Of a stretch of 16,372 nt of DNA, positions 15,422-16,372 are shown one piece after another. Position numbers and translations under genes: made by a program. The notes below the pieces were generated by a model. It did no database searches and was not told where the DNA came from. It saw only the letters and a program-made list of their open reading frames with translations. Origin of the DNA: Fidelibacterota bacterium (GTDB lineage Bacteria > Fidelibacterota > Marinisomatia > SCGC-AAA003-L08 > D37C17); assembly GCA_018671635.1 (NCBI GenBank), contig JABHHG010000232.1, positions 1-16,372 on the forward strand, given 5' to 3'. The number at the start of each line of letters is the position of its first letter. The stretch's first letter is position 1.

Positions 15422-16282
15422 TTATTCAAACTTTAACCGAATTCCCACTGGGCGATGATCAGAAATTAGATTTTCATATTCCGCCCAACTAGAGAAATAG
15501 TTTTCGGCTAAAATGGTATATGTGGTATCATGATTATTAAAGAGTTCATTAGTGATGAGAATATGATCTAAATGACTAGGCCATATAGGGTAAGACCAGC
15601 TTGTAGATGAGCCATTGGCGATATCTGTATCAGCGAATTTATAATTTTCATCATCATTGATAAACGTCCAAAATACATTACTATTTTGAGGTTCTTGTAC
15701 TTCATCATTTAAATCACCAAGTACAATAACCTTATCATTAGCTAAATAAGTAGCTATATAATTTTCAAGTTTTGTACATGCATCTCGTCTTCTATCTTCA
15801 TTTTCACTTCCACTCTTAGCTTTAAAATGATTATTTATGATATAAACTTGCTTATCATTCCATTCTACTTCCAGAATTAATGGAGGGCGAGGAAAAGCAT
15901 ACCAGTCATCTTGAAATATTTCATATTCATTAATAAAATTTATTATAGTACTGTTGTAAATAAAGGCAAGGTTAAGATTATAAGAAGCAGAATTTGATTT
16001 AAATCCCATCCACCCATCTAATGAATTCACTAAAATAGCAAATTCTGATTGACTTTCAATTTCTTGTAGAGCAACAATATCCGCATCTAATTCTATGATG
16101 ACTTGAGATAAGTATTCTACGGTCAAATATGATTTTGGGAATTCTTCTATATTCCATGTGATAATATCAAGGGTTTCATCCTTACCAAATTGTAAAGTAG
16201 ATGGAGGTGGTTGCGTGAAGGTATTCTCTGCACATCCATAGAAAAGAAGCAGGAGGCTCATGATAAGATGGGTTGAGGTCAT
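15422..16282 (-). CDS. Endonuclease/exonuclease/phosphatase-family lipoprotein
   Basis: This is a metal-dependent phosphodiesterase of the DNase I-like superfamily, probably exported. From ATG 16282 it has 286 residues. A hydrophobic stretch (6-14) ends in Leu-Phe-Tyr-Gly-Cys, with Cys17 as the likely lipid-attachment site. The catalytic residues of the fold are all present: Asn44 (ITWNIEEF), Glu74 (ALQEIES), His152 (NNHFKAKSG), Asp190 and Asn192 (LGDLNDE), Asp239 (SHLDHILI), and Asp275-His276 (ISDHRPVG). The frame is open from TTG 16312, but that adds ten residues before the signal and lacks a Shine-Dalgarno. ATG 16261 is another option. The substrate is not determined by sequence: extracellular DNA, other nucleic acids, sugar phosphates and phospholipids are handled by different family members. 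It converges on uvrA and has no visible operon partner. Confidence 0.88.
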   Translation of the reverse strand: MTSTHLIMSLLLLFYGCAENTFTQPPPSTLQFGKDETLDIITWNIEEFPKSYLTVEYLSQVIIELDADIVALQEIESQSEFAILVNSLDGWMGFKSNSASYNLNLAFIYNSTIINFINEYEIFQDDWYAFPRPPLILEVEWNDKQVYIINNHFKAKSGSENEDRRRDACTKLENYIATYLANDKVIVLGDLNDEVQEPQNSNVFWTFINDDENYKFADTDIANGSSTSWSYPIWPSHLDHILITNELFNNHDTTYTILAENYFSSWAEYENLISDHRPVGIRLKFE

Positions 16283-16372
16283 GGTCAAAATTATTGGTTT
16301 ATATAGATGCAAATCAAGGAGGAATGCGCAAAACCCTTGTAAATTATCCGCCTGTTCGAAAGCTGAATTAGG

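Noticed and set aside
16324..16371. Tiny 15-codon frame on the plus strand after AAGGAGG
   Set aside because: The Shine-Dalgarno-like run is only one base from the ATG, the frame ends at once in TAG, and it resembles no known leader peptide.

Overview
The window is a compact, AT-rich stretch of bacterial chromosome carrying ordinary housekeeping genes. No phage, insertion sequence, CRISPR array or RNA gene is visible. The gene content points to a diderm, aerobically respiring bacterium: a TonB/ExbB/ExbD system, lipoprotein signals, and a succinate dehydrogenase with a five-helix cytochrome b558 subunit. The Bacteroidetes-style SdhA and SdhB, the duplicated ExbD and the PPDK suggest the Fibrobacteres-Chlorobi-Bacteroidetes neighbourhood, possibly a marine Marinimicrobia (SAR406)-type genome. 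That placement is inferred from protein style, not from a marker-gene search.

Layout. Positions 1-882 (minus) hold the N-terminal third of pyruvate phosphate dikinase, cut by the window edge. Divergent from it, 1010-4288 (plus) is a peptide-type ABC importer operon (lipoprotein binding protein, two permeases) with overlapping genes and no ATPase genes. After an 80-base gap, 4369-8453 (plus) is a tight five-gene run: a SpoVG-family protein, a CrcB/Fluc fluoride channel, and sdhC, sdhA and sdhB. It ends at a strong hairpin terminator (8475-8507) that can also serve the convergent genes. Positions 8530-12256 (minus) carry ctpA, exbB, exbD, a second exbD and tonB, reading toward that terminator. 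uvrA (12393-15239, plus) is divergent from ctpA. It converges, across a 182-base low-complexity gap, on a lipoprotein of the endonuclease/exonuclease/phosphatase family (15422-16282, minus).

How the genes work together. SdhCAB oxidises succinate and passes electrons to quinone. ExbB/ExbD/TonB use the resulting proton gradient to power outer-membrane import, and the ABC importer would take peptides across the inner membrane. CtpA processes envelope proteins. UvrA starts nucleotide excision repair. PPDK interconverts pyruvate and phosphoenolpyruvate.

The most unusual item is the SpoVG-family protein at 4369-4746. Its core is followed by a Pro/Ser/Thr-rich linker ending in an acidic tip, Phe-Ser-Asp-Glu-Asp-Ile-Pro-Phe, which closely resembles the C-terminal tip of bacterial single-stranded DNA-binding protein (SSB). 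This suggests a SpoVG-based nucleic-acid binder that can recruit SSB partner proteins.
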